64,000 nucleotides of DNA from NCBI RefSeq assembly GCF_030463535.1, contig NC_132888.1:8103581-8167580 (forward strand), in the 5' to 3' direction. Below, piece after piece: positions 13,624 through 24,783 of the stretch; position 1 is the stretch's first letter; every line of letters starts with the position of its first letter. Made by a program: the position numbers and the translations under genes. The notes below the pieces were generated by a model. The model saw nothing but the letters and a program-made list of their open reading frames with translations. It did not search any database and was not told the DNA's origin. This DNA comes from Salminus brasiliensis (taxonomy: Eukaryota; Chordata; Actinopteri; Characiformes; Bryconidae).

Positions 13624-14761
13624 GACCGGCCTAGAGGGCTAAACTGCACATGACCAAAGGTGGGCTAAAGTCTGGAACTGTGGACCTCCCCTTAAGTTTA
13701 GAGGTAGTAACAGCTGAGATCTTTCCAATGTTTCCACGGAAAAGAGACAGATGTAGCAAAGTCAGGGGTGTCTCCTTTTGCTTAACCCGTCAATGTCAAT
13801 TCAACAGACAATGGCTGGCGTATTCGAAGGGAATGCTAAGCAAGAGGTTTGGTCATCAATCTAATCATATGGAAATCTATCAGGTCAAAGTGCGTAATGT
13901 GCCCTGCACAACAAGACGCTCCGAGACCGATTACCCCATGTAAGAGGAGATGGAACAGGGTGAATAAGCACCAGTAACCCTGGCTGTACTGTATCTGTCC
14001 TTGAGTGACACATGTAATCACAATGCCAGTTTATGGCTGCGGTAAGTTGTGCCATTTAATCTGTGATCTGTGATCGAGCATGGACATGGAGAAGGCACTC
14101 AGACAAGGAGATGCCTCCGTCACATTGTGCCACATGGTGGAGTTTCTGTATATTCGGTGCATATGAAGCATATGTCCGCTCATTTAGTTGGTATTTACTC
14201 CTTTATATTAGTGTTACTCTGCAGTAGAGTGATTACATGAGCCTAAGTACAAACATTTCAGTGCATGAATGTCCTGACATGTTGTGCAATAAATAAATAA
14301 ATAAATAAATAAATAAATAGACTCATTATGGGTTCTACTCGCTATATAGACAAGGTGAAGTAGGCTTACATCTCAGATATATTGATTATACCAGTACACC
14401 GTGATACTGATATCCCACAACACTTTGCTTTTTACTTTAAACAGTATTTCTAGCGCTATGCTTGTTAGATAATGAGCATTATATCGATGATCTAAATCAT
14501 ACCCATTAAGCATTGCAATGGTTCCTCTAGGACTATTCCCTGAACCACCGCCAACACCCCAAGAGATGGATATAAAAAGGTACTAAAATGAGGAAATATC
14601 GCATAAGAGATGCAATACAATGAAAGTAAAAATTGTAATTTTTCCTTGTATCCTTGTATACATATGGTATCTTTCACCCATTGTAAACTGGCTGTTTTTG
14701 AGCCGAACGATACGAGCTGTACAGGGCTAGAACAGTGATGTTAGCAGACGTAACCCGGCCT
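13624..14761. other. intergenic with an AAAT run
   Basis: An (AAAT)n run lies at 14288-14320. Otherwise no gene or repeat family was recognised. Confidence 0.5.
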
Positions 14762-14982
14762 GTAATTTACATTACGTTCAGCTGATGCCCTTATCCAGAG
14801 CGACTTACAAGGCATCTCATATTACAGAGGTGGGCCAGTGTAGTGTTAGGAGTCTTGCCCAAGGACTCTTATTGGTGTAGTGCAGAATAGTCACCCAGAC
14901 TGGGAATCGAACCCCAGTCTCCCACATGATGTGGCAGCTCACTGGCAGGTAGTCGGGTTATCTGTTGCGCCACACCAACCAC
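14762..14982 (-). mobile_element. tRNA-derived SINE, reverse orientation
   Basis: Read on the - strand it has a tRNA-like head with a box-B-like 'ggttcgattcc' and then a body ending 'gtcgctctggataagggc', a phrase typical of fish SINE tails (recall). A sense-strand relative lies at 15857-16038. It is too decayed to be a tRNA gene. Confidence 0.65.
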
Positions 14983-15856
14983 CTATTGACCAGCTGACTT
15001 TCTCTGTGTCCATTGTAAGTTACATCTCCTCTACTGTGACTTTCTATGGTGTCAAAATGACTTTAAATAAATGTTGTACTGTTAAAGTACTGTTAAATGC
15101 TATGTGGTGCGCTGAGGAATTGAAGTGTTAAATCAAGCCGGTGTGCGTGCCTCCATTACGGCCTGTCCTGTATGCGTCGCATCGTGAATGTTCTTTTTAA
15201 CTGTAAAACCACTCCAACGTTAGCTAGTTTAATCTACCTTACCCCCGTCTTTATTTCCCTTCCTGAGTCCATCGTTTTAATTGCGATTTTATGATGTTCC
15301 ATCAAATTCAGAAGCATAACCGGAAGTAATTTATAGTTATATGTAAATATATGTAAACTACTGTATGTAGGAGAAATACTGTTTTACCATTAAACTAGAA
15401 GTTTTCAGTGTGTTCATTGTATTTTGTGTGATTTATATTCATGATATTCAGGCCCTGGTAGTTAACTGCGGTGCATGTAATTCAAATAGAGCTTCGATTT
15501 GTTTCAAAATAACAGTTTAAAACCATAAAAAAGAAAAAGTAAAAATGTAAGTTAAAGTAGTATTACGTGAGGATAGGCATTTCTTGCTCTTGGGCTCCTG
15601 CTTGAGTCGGGAAGTGTAATTCACACTTTTAGCCACACCTGTAGGACACGCTTTTCACATGCATTCCTGGACAATTTAAGAGGATACAGAATCATTATCA
15701 TGTTAAACTGAGGCGGTAGACCCAGCGTTACATAGTTCATGCAAGTGTCCTCCCCATTTCAGATCAGTATATCCTCAAAATGATTTTAAAGCTGTAATTT
15801 TAAGGTGATGCTACAGATGTACTCTGTAACTGTTAAGAAAACTAAAGGCAACACAT
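14983..15856. other. intergenic, no gene seen
   Basis: No recognisable coding sequence or repeat. Confidence 0.5.
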
Positions 15857-16038
15857 TATTGGTGTAGTGTAGTGGCTAACATCACCATCCTGGCAGACTA
15901 GGACTCGATTTCCCAGACAGGCAAGCACAATACCCTAGTCCTTGGGCAAGACTCCTACATTTTACTAGCTGTGTAATATGAAAATGGAAGTCACTCTGAA
16001 TAAAAGCTTCAGCCAAATGCTTTAAACGTAAAAATGTA
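15857..16038 (+). mobile_element. tRNA-derived SINE, forward orientation
   Basis: Head 'gtgtagtgtagtggctaaca', box-B-like 'gactcgatttcc', body 'ccttgggcaagactcct' and tail 'actctgaataaaagc' match, element by element, the reverse complement of 14762-14982. Confidence 0.6.
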
Positions 16039-16239
16039 AAGACTTTAACTAAGAGGTTCTTTAATGGTTCTTTCATGAAGTTATTACACTTCTGTATCAA
16101 ACCATATAAAATCAACTTAACCAGTTTTTTGTGGTAGTTAAATTATCTGCTGAGTTCAGTTCTATAAATAAAACGTTCTATATGGTTCTCTATAGCACTA
16201 AAAAATGGTTTCACGATTGATAGAACCAAACTTTTTTGC

Positions 16240-17100
16240 TACCAGTGTCATGGGACAATGGGACACTGGAGGGGACGGATGAATCCGATCTTGTAAAAAA
16301 TCTATCCAAAAACAGCACACACTTTATGTGGGGTAGTCGAGTCTTTGGGGTAGGTAGCCTTTGGTAGTTGGTGCATAGTAGGGTGGGAGGGTAGTCTTTC
16401 AGTAGTTTGAGCATGATGGTGTACTTTTAGATGCTCTTCTCAGGCACTTTAATTAAAAATAGCACATTTTAAAGCTTAGTAGTTTCTGATCTAGGAATCA
16501 GAAATAAGAAAATATCAGTTCAGTACTGAAATAAGTATTATAATACTTCAATACCATACCTGAAAAGTATTACAACCCTGAACTTAAGCAGATAAGATGA
16601 TGATGATGATGATCAGAAAAAGTGGTATTGGGCCATTTCTAATGAAAACTGGATACAACAGTCCAATCAGAAGACGCTAGAAGATATTATCATCACTCAG
16701 GAAATAATATGGATCTATTCCACTTCCTAATGGATATGGAAACATCACCTGACTCTGTGATATCTGCAGAAAACACAGTGGTATAGAATTTTAGCAAAAT
16801 CGCTCAGCACTAGTCCCAGTCTAGTACCAAACCCCACCACTAACAGCAAGCCATAGCAGCCACAGGAGTGATACAGCACTCCCAGGTTTACTCACAGTCC
16901 CAGTTAAACTAAGACGCATAAACCATTCATTCACAGTCAGTCCACTACTTCACAGACTGATAAACCAACCCAGCCTCGAGCTTCTCCAGGAACGTCAGAA
17001 ACCGGCAAACGTCCCATGTAGTCCTAGTCTTCCCAGGCTAGTCTCAGTCTGTTTTCAGGCGTGTGAAAACTTCAAAGGTGTCTGAATCCTTCTTACCTTT
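16240..17100. other. intergenic, no gene seen
   Basis: Holds a short GAT run near 16598-16614. No coding sequence was supported. Confidence 0.5.
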
Positions 17101-17600
17101 TCCAGACTCGGTTTCCTTCAGCTCTCAGACCAGGGGAAGCGACTCTGCCGAGCTTTTCCTCCTCAATGAACTCTTTCCACGCCTAAACCTGCAGGAGACA
17201 CAGCTGATCTGCCAGAGGAAAGGTACGGAAACGCTTCACAAAATGTATGAAATTCTGCACCGGTTCTTTCTTCTTCTTGGAGATGTATTTCTTAGGGGGG
17301 GAAAAACACTCCGCTGGATTTGATCTAAAGCTAGGCTGCTTTTCCGTTCTCCTGCCGCCCGGTTTCACCTTGCTCGCCTGGCTTTTGTGCTGTCAGGAGT
17401 GTTTTGCTGGTAAAGGCTCCACAGCCGGCAGCGTTTCGCTGTAGTAACCTGTGATAGTAGAGCAGGCAAGAATGGGCGGAGCTGGAGTTTGAGCCCAATA
17501 GTGCTCTCTGCTGTTCATCTACAGGGAGCAGCAGGGGGAGTGCTGGACCTGCGTGGGCTGGGACCATGCTGAGAGGTGGTGAGTATGGAAGCACATTTCT
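17101..17600. other. GC-richer patch with exon-like and promoter-like features, unassigned
   Basis: Base composition rises and CpGs appear relative to the flanks. On the + strand a 116-bp segment (17105-17220) sits between a pyrimidine-AG ('ccttttccag') and a GT ('aaaggtacgg') and is open in one frame. A GC box 'gggcgg' lies near 17474 and an ATG followed by 'gtgagtatgg' near 17566-17588. On the - strand a Lys-rich frame is open at 17183-17400. None of these translations is a family I recognise, so this is only a candidate 5' gene region. Confidence 0.2.
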
Positions 17601-17619
17601 GCAACTTTATATAAGGTTG

Positions 17620-18310
17620 CAGAAATATCTCATTATGTTGACATATCGAGGCCTTATTTCGAAATATTGTCTAATTAATTTGAGATACAGATTAATTTGA
17701 AATCTCATCATTTTGAGATTACTTGGGGATTATTTTTCAATACTAAAGCATTATTATGAGATGCTGTTATCATTTTGAGATACTATCTCATTGTTCTGAG
17801 ATACTAAGGCATTATTCTGAGATGCTAAGGCATTATTCTGAGATACTAAGGCATTATTTTGAGATAATATCTAATTATTCTGAGATACTAAGACATTGGT
17901 TTGAGATTCTAAAGCATTATTTGAGATACTGTTATTATTGTGAGATACTATCTCATTATTTTGAGAGGCTGTCATTATTTTGAGATACTATCTCATTATT
18001 TTTGAGCTAAGATTGTTTTATTTTTAAGATACTGAGGCATTATTTTGACATAGTAAAGCATTATTTTGAGATGCTAAGGCATTATTTTGAGAGGCTGTCA
18101 TTATTTTGAGATACTATCTCATTATTTTGGGATGCTGTCTTATTATTTTGAGATACTAATGCATTATTTTGCAATATTATATTATTTGAGGATGCAATTT
18201 CATTATTTTGATCATCAAATAAGTCATCATTTGATTTTTCATTATTTTGAGATCCTTTCCAACTGTTTTGAGAAGCTTTCTCATTATTTTAAAACCCTTT
18301 CTCGCTTTGG
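17620..18310. repeat. minisatellite, 20-22 bp unit 'cattattttgagatactaag'-like
   Basis: About 30 imperfect units built from 'ttttgagatact' plus 'atctcatta' or 'aaggcatta' run through this block. It generates long Tyr/His/Leu-rich artefactual frames. Units vary by substitutions and small indels, and the array fades into plain AT-rich DNA at 18300. Confidence 0.85.
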
Positions 18311-18544
18311 GAATGAAAAAGCTCCATCCTTTTCTATTTTACATGCACCCAAGTGCACTTTTAATGAGTTTATTTTGTATGGATTTTTAATTCATAGTAA
18401 GTTTCTTTTTACCCAAGTACAGGAGCTGTGAGGAGGGCAGTTTTAGCTATTGGCTTTTTTATTCATTTTAAGAGGTGGAGGTAATGTACCCAAACACATA
18501 AAACTGAAGAAATGTCTTATAAAATATAAAATACTACTTAAAAT

Positions 18545-18780
18545 TAAAAGCAGTGGAGGACATCAGCTGCAGATGATCAGAACGTGGTTAGAGAGGATAC
18601 TGGATGAGTCTGTCTTATTAAAACCTCAGACGTTTAGTCTGGTCTGCTCTAAATTGTTGAAGTGAGTGGTGAAGATCACCATGGCCAGATCCAGAGAGCT
18701 TTTTGAGGCCTTCAGATAGAAGATTGTAGATGCAGATGCGTCTCAGAAGGGGTTTCAAAAGATCTCAGAACTCAGCCATT
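18545..18780 (+). mobile_element. dispersed repeat of unknown class, copy 1
   Basis: The block shares extended similarity with 41580-41790, for example 'tttagtctggtctgctct', 'gtgagtggt.aagatcacca' and 'agaaggttgtagatgcagat' with a few changes. The longer flank here (to about 19080) may belong to the same element, possibly a decayed DNA transposon. No intact transposase was seen. Confidence 0.5.
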
Positions 18781-19080
18781 CCACTGTCCACTAAATCATT
18801 TAATTATTTTACTATTATTTTATTAAAGTGGAGAACATTTGAAACAACTGTAAACATGGCCAAGTCAAGTTGTCCTAGGAAAATCATCCCAAGAGCAGAA
18901 CCTAGGTAAGGTAAAAAGGTCTCGAACAATCCTAAAAGGTCATGAAGGGACCTACAGGTAATTCTTGCCACAGTTGATAATCGTCAGAATAAGACTGCCC
19001 TCCTTCTGAATAACTGTGTTCAAATCAATCAGAAGAAATTATGCAGAATTTAGAAAGATGGAATAAATGAGTGGAATGAA

Positions 19081-19599
19081 GTGAATCATCTGCCAGTTCG
19101 TCTCACGTTGCGTGAAATAACACATTGCAGGGGTATCACACACCCTTTCCAGTGCACATCCTCTGACATTTCAGCATTTGTTGAGATAAAGAGGACCCCT
19201 ACCACCACAGTAAGGGCTTAATATCAGCACCCAGCTGCTCTGTCAACTCTGAACTTCCCCTCTGAGTACCGATTAACAGGGGGCGAGCCTACAGGGGTGC
19301 TGTGGTGGCTGATAGAACATTTGAGGTTGAGGAGGATAGGGGACAAGACTTTGTATTATGTAACTTTGAGAATTGCCATTGTGACATTAAGGCTTAGCCC
19401 AGGGGATAGAGCACAAAATCAATGTCTGACATTTATCTGAAGAATGAGGCTGAGCTGAGGCCTTCACTGTTTTGCTGTAAACCAATATTGACATCCGGAT
19501 ACAGTATAGTGCACATAGACATTGACTGAAATCTGGAAACAAACACTACATACAGTATGATTGTGGACCCCCCATCTTATAAATGCATTTAACTACATA
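19081..19599. other. intergenic, no gene seen
   Basis: No recognisable coding sequence; the eroded left end of the following MITE may reach to about 19505. Confidence 0.5.
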
Positions 19600-20063
19600 T
19601 GTGCACACACACAGCTTTTCTAGTATTGCCAATAGAATAGGACTCTCAAATAAACATGAACCCATTGTCACCATGTCTAATGCCAGGCCTTGGCTACAGG
19701 GGTGAAAAGCCCCCCAGCATTGAGCTGTGGAGCAGTGGATCTGTGTTCTCTGGATTGATGGTTGGTGCTCCATCCAATACTTTTGGGCTGAGTTGGGGAG
19801 TTGGGGATAAGGTGAGTGGTGATCATCCAACATTCTGACCTCACTAATACTTTTGTCACTGAATGCAATCAAATCCTCACAGCAATGCTCCTCCAAAAAC
19901 TAGTAGAAAGCCTTCTTCCCTGGACAGTAGAGAGAGAGACAGTTACTCCAACAAAAGCAGGATGAGCTCTTTTTAAAAAAACAAAACAAAACAAAAAAAA
20001 AACTTGATTTCTGAAGAAACAATGAATGAGTAGGTGTCCCAATACTTTTGTCCATGTATTGCA
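19600..20063 (-). mobile_element. MITE family B, copy 3 (reverse orientation)
   Basis: On the - strand it starts with 'gacaaaagtattgggacacc' (end at 20063), continues through the shared interior and becomes unclear toward 19600, where the outer terminal repeat is lost. Confidence 0.7.
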
Positions 20064-20281
20064 CTCAATAGTGCAATTGAGCAGTGATACAGTTTAAGTG
20101 CAGGTGAGAGGAGGTGGTGAATGTAGGATAAGTAGGACAGCTTGTCTTACTTGGTGGCCATCAACCATGGTCTTGTCCATGGTATGACAATTATGGCTGG
20201 ACAAATGGATCAGACTAATCCGAACAGTTTAATAATTAGTATGGTCTTGTTTGGGAAACAAGTCATTTCTACATTACATTA

Positions 20282-20415
20282 CAGATGTTGACCACAAATC
20301 TATCTAGTTTTCAGATATGAAGGGCACGAGAGCTCATGAACATGGCTTGTGAGCAACACTGCGTTAGTAATGCTGGTGAGGCTGGCGGCCAGTGTGGTAG
20401 CGATGATAACTGTGA
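20282..20415 (+). repeat. left arm of a large imperfect inverted repeat
   Basis: The arm reads through 'ctcatgaacatggcttgtga' and 'gccagtgtggtagcgatg'. The reverse complement of 21024-21158 carries matching text in the same order. Identity looks like 75-80 per cent by eye. The pair probably marks the ends of a DNA element about 0.88 kb long. Confidence 0.55.
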
Positions 20416-20859
20416 CATTTTTAATGACCACAAATATTGCAGATGATGGTGGTAGACCATTTTTCCACAAGATCAGGTAAGATCCATCGTAAACATGAAC
20501 CCAGGGGAGATACAGTAGTCCTTTGGCCTTCCCAGCCCATCATTTTAATTCTATAGAAATACATTCTTTACATTCAGTCTGTTTTAATGTTATTTGTCTA
20601 CAAAAGCTAGTTTCGCTTACCGACTAGCTGAATTACTGACTAACTTACTGACAGACCTTGTTGAAATGTGCATATGCAAGCACTGCCCTTGTTGTACAGT
20701 CTAAGGACTACATTTGCCACAAAGCTAACACGTGTCTGCCCTGCAGGGAGAAGATGTTCTCTTAGGTAAGCTGAGGTTGGGTCTCCTAGCTTGAATAATT
20801 GTTGTAAAGGGAAGTGGTGCAAACGACAAAAAAGACTGTGGCATTAATGTGTGTCTCGC

Positions 20860-21080
20860 CCAGCATCGCTACCACAGTGTTAGCGCAGTTAGGGTCACCG
20901 GCCTCGGCCAGCTTTGATACCACGGCATTTGCATCGCTACTGCAATGTCAGCAACACTAACATGCCGGTAGCATCACTAATTCGGTGTTAGCACTGCTAC
21001 TGCAACAGCTACTACCAGCCTCGCATCGCAGAGTTAGCATCACTACCACGCTGGCCTCCATCCTCGCCAGCATCATTAAC
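20860..21080 (+). repeat. degenerate 'gcatcactaccac.gtgttag' tandem repeats
   Basis: Several loose copies of 'agcatcactaccac' and 'tgttagc' recur here and run into the right inverted-repeat arm, as in DNA elements with subterminal repeats. Confidence 0.4.
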
Positions 21081-21158
21081 ACAGCATTAGTCACAAGCCA
21101 TGTTCATGAGGTCTCAGGCCCCTCAGATCTAAAACCTAGTCAATGTGGTCTACATCTT
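21024..21158 (-). repeat. right arm of a large imperfect inverted repeat
   Basis: It contains 'tcacaagccatgttcatgag' and upstream 'catcactaccacgctggcc', which pair with the arm at 20282-20415. Confidence 0.55.
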
Positions 21159-22740
21159 AAGGCTCTGAGGGCAAGGTTTGAGCCCTTTACCAGGCAGGGT
21201 CACATGAAGCATAATAGAGGTCATTTTATGCCACATAAATGTTTTCGAAATAAAGAGCAGATATTGTAGAAATGCCATTGATTGATGATGAAAGTGGTGG
21301 TTCTCCATCACTGTGTTCATCATTAGAACATCTCCTCTCAAGGTTCTCCTCATGGAGTATTATTTAGAGTTCTCCTCAGATCAACACCTGGTTTGATGGT
21401 AAATTAGGGTTAATGATGGTAAATCAGGTGAGCTGCTGCTGCTGCTGCTGCTGATGGAGTTAAGCACATCCTCCACGCTGTGCTGGCTGGACTGGGGGGC
21501 GTCCAGGAGAAACCTGGAGGAACCGAGCTCTGTTCTTCAGACTAGCTCACCGACAAGATCTCAGTACTTTCTTCAGAATGAGAAGCTCTTGTTTCTCCTT
21601 TTTACTGGATTTATGTTCACCTGCATCTGTTCTAATGGGATCTGGAGCTTCTACAGTAAAGACATATTGCTGAGAGACATGAGTTTATATAATGTGTTTA
21701 GGCCTAAAACCTCTGCTGTACTGTACATTCTCATGTGAGAGGAAACTTAACTGTGTAACAGTGTCGCCATCTAGTGGCAGCTCAGCACAAAAGTTTCTGC
21801 ACAGTTCAAAGTGTTGATAATCCAACTATTAGAGGTTATCTTAATAAATTAGCTTTAAATTAAAAGCGATTCAGGCAATTTCGAGCCTCGCACCTGAGAC
21901 ATAACTAAGTGTGACCCCAATTAACAAGTCTATGACTCTAGGTCCACTCAATTAGATCTCACAAGGAATGTGTCAGTCAAGTCATTTTTCCTCAAACACA
22001 TCAGACCAAGACCCGGATTAAGGTCACACAGAGCCCTGGGGATATGACAACGCTTCTTCCGGCAGTTGTCTATCCACCTACACACGTTTTATATATGCGC
22101 CCAAGACAAACATTAAAGCAAATCCATTGCAATTCCAAATTACAACCACGAGCGTTCAGCACATCAGATAAAAGATGACACTTTATTTATAAGAACAACA
22201 ATAATCATATATTTTATCATCATATGATCATATCATTCTAACTTTTTAAGTATTATAAGTTCATTCAACCTAACTTAATTTATTTAGGGCAACAGGTTGC
22301 CTCCATTTTCTAAAGTCGGATTATCTTATCCTGGCTTACAGTGTATGCAAAATTGAGGGTGTGGGATAAGAGTCAACTCTAACTTAAACCTGTAGTGAAC
22401 CAGTCAACCATTATAACATCTTTCCAATCCCTCCCCTGCCATCTAGTGGGCCCCTTGTATTCTCAGTCCCTGGGGCTTCAGCCCCACCTAGTCTATACAT
22501 TAATTTGGCCCTGTTAAGACCACCAGAGGGCATTGTGCTGGTCGTTCTCATTCAGAAAGGCATATAGATAGTAGATTGTTTATGAATGGTTATATGCGTT
22601 TTAGCCATGCTGGATGCTGTATAATTTGACAATGAAAAATTCTATTATATTGTAAAAAGACAATCTCTTTAGATCCAGTTGGAAAGAAAGAAGAAACACT
22701 ATCTAGAAGCTGATATTGCTACGTTTATCCTAAAAATATG
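21159..22740. other. intergenic, no gene seen
   Basis: A short CTG run lies at 21434-21452. No gene was supported. Confidence 0.5.
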
Positions 22741-22744
22741 CATG

Positions 22745-23100
22745 TACACTGGTTAGCCATAACATTAATATCACTGACAGGTGAAGTGCATAATATTGAT
22801 TATCTGGTTACAATGGCACATGTGAAGTGGTGAGATCTTCATGCAGTATTAGGCAGCAAGTGAACAGCCAGTTGGAAGAAAGTAAAAGTAAGAATCTAAA
22901 ACTTTGACAAGAGTCAAACTGTGATGGCTAGACGACTGGGTCAGAACATGTCCAATACATCAGGCAGGTCCTGTGGCATTTTTTTCCTGGTATGCAGTGG
23001 TCAGTACCTACAAAAAGTGCTCCAAAGGAAGGACAACAACTGGCTGTTGCCTGTGGAGTGCATCTAGTCTAATCGTCTTGTGGAGTCCAGACGGCATAAG
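22745..23100 (+). pseudogene. Tc1/mariner-like transposon, 5' fragment of a broken transposase
   Basis: The start 'tggttagccataacattaa' and following 'gacaggtgaagtgcataa' look like the terminal region of a common fish Tc1-like element (recall). Downstream the reading 'TSQTVMARRLGQ'-type text and, in another frame, 'YAVVSTYKKCSK' match the helix-turn-helix part of the Tc1-like transposase, but the frame is broken and only the N-terminal DNA-binding part remains. No DDE catalytic domain follows: the element is cut off by the TA/TG microsatellite at 23104. It cannot encode an active transposase. Confidence 0.65.
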
Positions 23101-23101
23101 G

Positions 23102-23203
<102 letters not shown>

Positions 23204-23461
23204 ACTTTACTTAGCTCATGAAGTCTTTAAAACCCTTGTGTAGTCTTAACATTCTGTATACTCCCCTTGTCCTAAGGGTCAAAATTACCTGAAGACAATT
23301 TTAAACACTGCCACTGGGTACTTGTTCACTCATATTGCACTGTGACCCAGGCTCACTCTTCATTTTTAGAGTTCTCAAAAAGCAAACCCCAGCACATTGG
23401 AGAGGGCACTGCTTTGCAATATTTACCAACAGCCTTGATCAATTTTGTTATTGTTTCTAGT

Positions 23462-23675
23462 ACATATACTGTGTGTCTAAAAGTTTATGGACACCACTTG
23501 TAATGAATGCCTTCTACTTGCTCCTCCAAAAGCTAGTAGATAGCCTTCTTCTTGTTCTTCTTCCCTGGCGAGTAGAGACAGTTACTCCAAAAAAGGCAGG
23601 ATTTTTAAATGCCCTTGATTTTAGAGGAAAGAGTAAAAGAACAGGTGTCCCAATACTTTTGTCCATGTAGTATAT
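23462..23675 (-). mobile_element. MITE family B, copy 4 (internally deleted)
   Basis: Both ends are present ('gtgtctaaaagtttatggac' on the left, 'caatacttttgtccatg' on the right) but only about 215 bp separates them instead of about 450-550. The central half of the family consensus is missing. Confidence 0.7.
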
Positions 23676-24383
23676 TTTTGGAAGACCTTTCATTGCAAAA
23701 TAAACCACTACAGAAACAGGCAAACTGTGGCTGTGGTAAACCTACGCACCACTTTCCTACTCCGCTGGGGCATTTTTATACAGAAGTGAAGCTGCTTGTG
23801 TTTAAATGATGAAATGGGATTATGAATGAATGCAGACAGTAAAAATGACATTTTATGGTTTTATTCGGGTCAAATATTACTTTTAACACAAAACAAAGTA
23901 AAATGTTACTTCATAGAACCAAAAAGAGTCTCTTCCATGCTTACATATCACAAACCTTAATGAATCAACCTTTGATTTCCTGTGTTAGACAGTATTATAA
24001 GTAAAAATGCTTGCAGTGTAACCTAAAGTGAGGAATTTGGCTGTCTGAGACTTTCCAAAAAGTGTAATTCAGCAGAAAGTTTCATCATCATATCAGCCAG
24101 TGTAACATACCCTGTGTCTTACATCATGTTTTTGCATGGCTCCTCCAGCCTCGCTCCTCCCCCTCCTCCACTGAAAGGCGTTTTTGTCCTATGGTTGAGC
24201 AGCTCATGAGTGCTCATGAACAAGGAGCTCTTAGAATCAAACAGGCTGTGTTAAACACAGTATCACTGCAGGGCAGCCCTGCCTCAGAAGTATTAGTATT
24301 TTATTATATTATAATAAAATGAATGGTTTGTCCTAGTTTACCTGACAAGATCACTAGCATGAAAATGTACAGTACATGATACT
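23676..24383. other. intergenic, no gene seen
   Basis: No recognisable coding sequence or repeat. Confidence 0.5.
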
Positions 24384-24783
24384 TGCTTTTAGAAATAAAG
24401 AAATAAATTAAGGAAAGAGAAAGTAAGGAAATGAAGATGTAATTAACAAAAAAAAATACAAAACATACACAATAAAAAACAAAAAATGATATAAAGAAGA
24501 AATACAGAATGAAAGAAAGATAAAAGGAAAGAAATTTAGGAAGAAGGAAAAGATGGGAGTAAGCACACAAAAAGGAGAAACAACAAAGGAAAGGGAAAGA
24601 AAGAGACTGACTGAATGATGGAAGAAACGAGAAGAAATGAGATGAAAGATGAAGAGAAAGATGAAAAGAACAGAGAAGAAAGAAATGAATGAAAGAACAA
24701 AGGATCAAAGAAAGAAAGAAAGAGAATGAGAAAAAGAAAGACAGAGAAAGAAAAGATAAACTAATGAAATAAAGGAAGAAGGA
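24384..24783 (+). repeat. polypurine tract (A/G-rich top strand, about 400 bp)
   Basis: The top strand is almost purely A and G ('gaaagaaagaaagagaa'-like) with few pyrimidines. A 134-codon Phe/Leu/Ser-rich frame on the - strand (24304-24708) is a by-product of the composition, not a gene. Confidence 0.85.

Noticed and set aside
17620..18310. CRISPR-like array
   Set aside because: Units are contiguous and imperfect with no unique spacers, and the genome is a vertebrate.
17756..18431. Tyr/His/Leu repeat protein frames
   Set aside because: They arise from the minisatellite unit and change frame with unit indels.
24304..24708. 134-codon Phe/Ser/Leu-rich frame that looks like a membrane protein
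   Set aside because: It is the complement of the polypurine tract; no start context, homology or codon pattern supports it.
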